A stretch of 7,785 bases of DNA from the NCBI GenBank assembly GCA_903958285.1, contig CAJBSR010000464.1, positions 1-7,785 of the forward strand, written 5' to 3'. Shown in pieces: positions 6,784-7,785 of the stretch (positions are counted from its first letter, which is position 1; every line of letters begins with the position of its first letter). The DNA is from an uncultured Sphingomonadales bacterium (GTDB taxonomy: Bacteria > Pseudomonadota > Alphaproteobacteria > Sphingomonadales > Sphingomonadaceae). The position numbers and the translations under genes were made by a program. The notes beneath the pieces were generated by a model. It ran no database searches, was not told where the DNA came from, and saw nothing but the letters and a program-made list of their open reading frames with translations.

Positions 6784-6951
6784 TTAGCCAGCCATTTCCG
6801 TGTTGACCTTCGAGAAGGTCGTGTTCAGCGTCGAACCGAGGTTCGACATTGCAGTCATCGCAGCAACGGCGATGAGAGCAGCAATAAGGCCGTATTCGAT
6901 GGCCGTGGCGCCCTTGGTGTTGCGGGCGAGTTTACGTACAAACTTGATCAT
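6784..6951 (-). CDS. Flp/Fap-type prepilin (Tad pilus subunit)
   Basis: This 55-residue prepilin is of the Flp family, the subunit of Tad (type IVc) adhesion pili. A short basic leader (MIKFVRKLARNTKG) ends at Gly14, the expected prepilin peptidase cleavage site. The mature protein begins ATAIEYGLIAALIAVAAM, with the hallmark Glu5-Tyr6 pair (residues 19-20 of the precursor) and a hydrophobic helix, then a short polar tail (SNLGSTLNTTFSKVNTEMAG). The ATG at 6951-6949 is chosen because GGAG lies seven bases upstream and the leader length fits the family; an in-frame GTG at 6975 would add eight residues and has no family support. The gene is alone here: no tad/cpa assembly genes or TadV-type peptidase are in view, so it may be an orphan pilin or the end of a locus elsewhere. 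Confidence 0.92.
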   Translation of the reverse strand: MIKFVRKLARNTKGATAIEYGLIAALIAVAAMTAMSNLGSTLNTTFSKVNTEMAG

Positions 6952-7151
6952 CTCTGGTCTCCAACTTTGTTCCACTACGACATGGATCTGAACCGATCTT
7001 CTTGTCGCCAGCCCTTATCTCGCAAAGACGTTACCAATCCGTTGACATGCCACCTCAACAAAGAAGGTGAACAATGGGTTACCAAATGCCTCCCCCAGAA
7101 CTGCACTTTCGGGGGCTGGTCAGGCAGAACGGGGACGCTATAGCGTTGCCC
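6952..7151. promoter_or_regulatory. Divergent region between the pilin gene and the CinA-like gene
   Basis: This 200-base spacer drives both neighbours. Leftward, TTGGTAACGTCTTTGC (complement of 7022-7037) has the GG-N10-GC core of sigma-54 promoters and would give a leader of about 60 bases for the pilin. The 8-mer GTTACCAA occurs at 7030-7037, inside that element, and again at 7078-7085. Rightward, a perfect 12-bp palindrome ACGCTATAGCGT lies at 7135-7146. A hairpin (CCCCC 7092-7096 and GAA 7098-7100 with TTC 7108-7110 and GGGGG 7111-7115, one bulged A) lies between two possible starts of the rightward gene. Confidence 0.4.
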
Positions 7152-7785
7152 ATGGACAATGACCGGATCTGGACTGCAGGCATCGCGATTATCGGCGACG
7201 AAATTCTCTCAGGCCGCACGCAGGATAAGAATATTTCCCAGATCGCGCTCTGGCTTAACCTGCAAGGCATCCGCCTGCGGGAAGTCCGCGTCATCCCCGA
7301 CATTGAAGATGAGATTGTGGACGCGGTCAACGCGCTCCGGTCTCGCTATGACTATCTCTTCACAACCGGCGGCATCGGGCCGACCCATGACGACATCACG
7401 GTCGACGCCATTGCCAAGGCCTTGGGCGTCGGTGTGGTCCATCATCCCGAAGCCAGCGCGATGCTGACGGCCTATTATGAGAATCGCGGCGGTATCACAG
7501 AAGCGCGCCTGCGCATGGCCCGCGTACCTGATGGCGCGGAACTCATCCCCAATCGCATGTCCGGCGCGCCTGGCATCCGATATGGCAACATCTTCATCAT
7601 GGCGGGCGTGCCGCATATTACGGCTGGCATGCTCGATGCGCTCACGGGAACGCTGCAGGGCGGACGGCCGCTCCTGTCAGAAACAGTCGGCTGCTGGGTG
7701 GCCGAAAGCGAGATCGCAGAGATGTTGGCCATGGTCGAGCGGACGCATGAAGGCACGCAAATCGGCAGCTATCCCTTCTTTCGAG
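7152..7785 (+). CDS. CinA N-terminal-like / MoCF-domain protein, partial (runs off right edge)
   Basis: This gene encodes a molybdopterin-binding-fold (MoCF_biosynth) protein of the type annotated as competence/damage-inducible protein A. The visible 211 residues open with DRIWTAGIAIIGDEILSGR (residues 4-22), contain TQDKN (23-27), and have FTTGGIGPTHDD (72-83), the conserved binding loop of this fold. AGVPHITAGML lies at 155-165. Sphingomonad relatives are usually single-domain proteins of about 250 residues without the CinA amidase domain; the end is not visible, so this is unproven. Members of the wider family act in NAD salvage or nucleotide-sugar pyrophosphate cleavage, and the exact substrate here is unknown. 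The start at 7152 matches the usual family N-terminus but has no ribosome binding site. An in-frame ATG at 7074, preceded by AAGGTGA (7064-7070), would add 26 residues (MGYQMPPPELHFRG and onward). Confidence 0.85.
   Translation, partial: MDNDRIWTAGIAIIGDEILSGRTQDKNISQIALWLNLQGIRLREVRVIPDIEDEIVDAVNALRSRYDYLFTTGGIGPTHDDITVDAIAKALGVGVVHHPEASAMLTAYYENRGGITEARLRMARVPDGAELIPNRMSGAPGIRYGNIFIMAGVPHITAGMLDALTGTLQGGRPLLSETVGCWVAESEIAEMLAMVERTHEGTQIGSYPFFR

Noticed and set aside
6952..6975. Upstream GTG start for the pilin gene
   Set aside because: It would add eight residues before a leader that already has the usual Flp length, and the ribosome binding site serves the ATG at 6951.
7092..7115. CCCCC/GGGGG hairpin considered as a terminator
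   Set aside because: No T-run follows on the plus strand, and the minus-strand tail (AGGCATTTGG) is weak, so a terminator call is not supported.
1..7785. CRISPR arrays, insertion sequences, tRNA/rRNA genes, defence systems
   Set aside because: There are no regularly spaced repeats, transposase motifs, terminal repeats or cloverleaf-like segments, and all the coding space is taken by conserved chromosomal genes.

Overview
The window looks like chromosomal DNA from an alphaproteobacterium, most likely a sphingomonad (Sphingomonadales). The signs are high GC content, a XrtA/PEP-CTERM exopolysaccharide locus with its prsK kinase, a ScfR/RamB-type regulator next to a long (about 530-residue) isocitrate lyase, a TadA-system Flp pilin and a single-domain CinA-like protein. 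Family assignments rest on motif recognition, because no database search was possible.

Positions 1-2112 (minus strand) hold two overlapping genes: a polyprenyl-phosphate sugar phosphotransferase of the XrtA/PEP-CTERM type, followed by the membrane-spanning N-terminal part of the histidine kinase PrsK, which runs off the left edge. A 159-base divergent region (2113-2271) separates them from manC (2272-3303, plus strand), which makes GDP-mannose for glycan assembly. That spacer carries the most striking non-coding signal in the window: two tandem TGTC-N9-GACA sites that together form a 42-bp imperfect palindrome. It is a candidate operator for the exopolysaccharide genes, possibly for PrsR, the response-regulator partner of PrsK.

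Positions 3300-6691 form an acetate/fatty-acid (C2) metabolism module. A ScfR/RamB-type regulator (minus strand) is divergent from aceA (isocitrate lyase, plus strand). The spacer between them is AT-rich and holds repeated TTACA-type words, one of which overlaps a plausible promoter for the regulator. A 52-residue protein of unknown function follows aceA closely, and a strong hairpin terminator ends the unit. The regulator and manC converge and share a CTAG that supplies both stop codons.

Positions 6725-7785 hold a second, bidirectional hairpin terminator, a 55-residue Flp/Fap-type prepilin gene (minus strand) with a possible sigma-54-like promoter, and the start of a MoCF/CinA-N-terminal-like gene (plus strand) that runs off the right edge. 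The start of that last gene is ambiguous. One option is an ATG with a good ribosome binding site at 7074; the other is the family-typical ATG at 7152, which follows a 12-bp palindrome that could contain a -10 element for a leaderless message.

Most of the window is ordinary conserved gene content. I see no mobile element, CRISPR array, tRNA or rRNA. The novelty candidates are the tandem operator, the small protein linked to aceA, and several promoter-level features.
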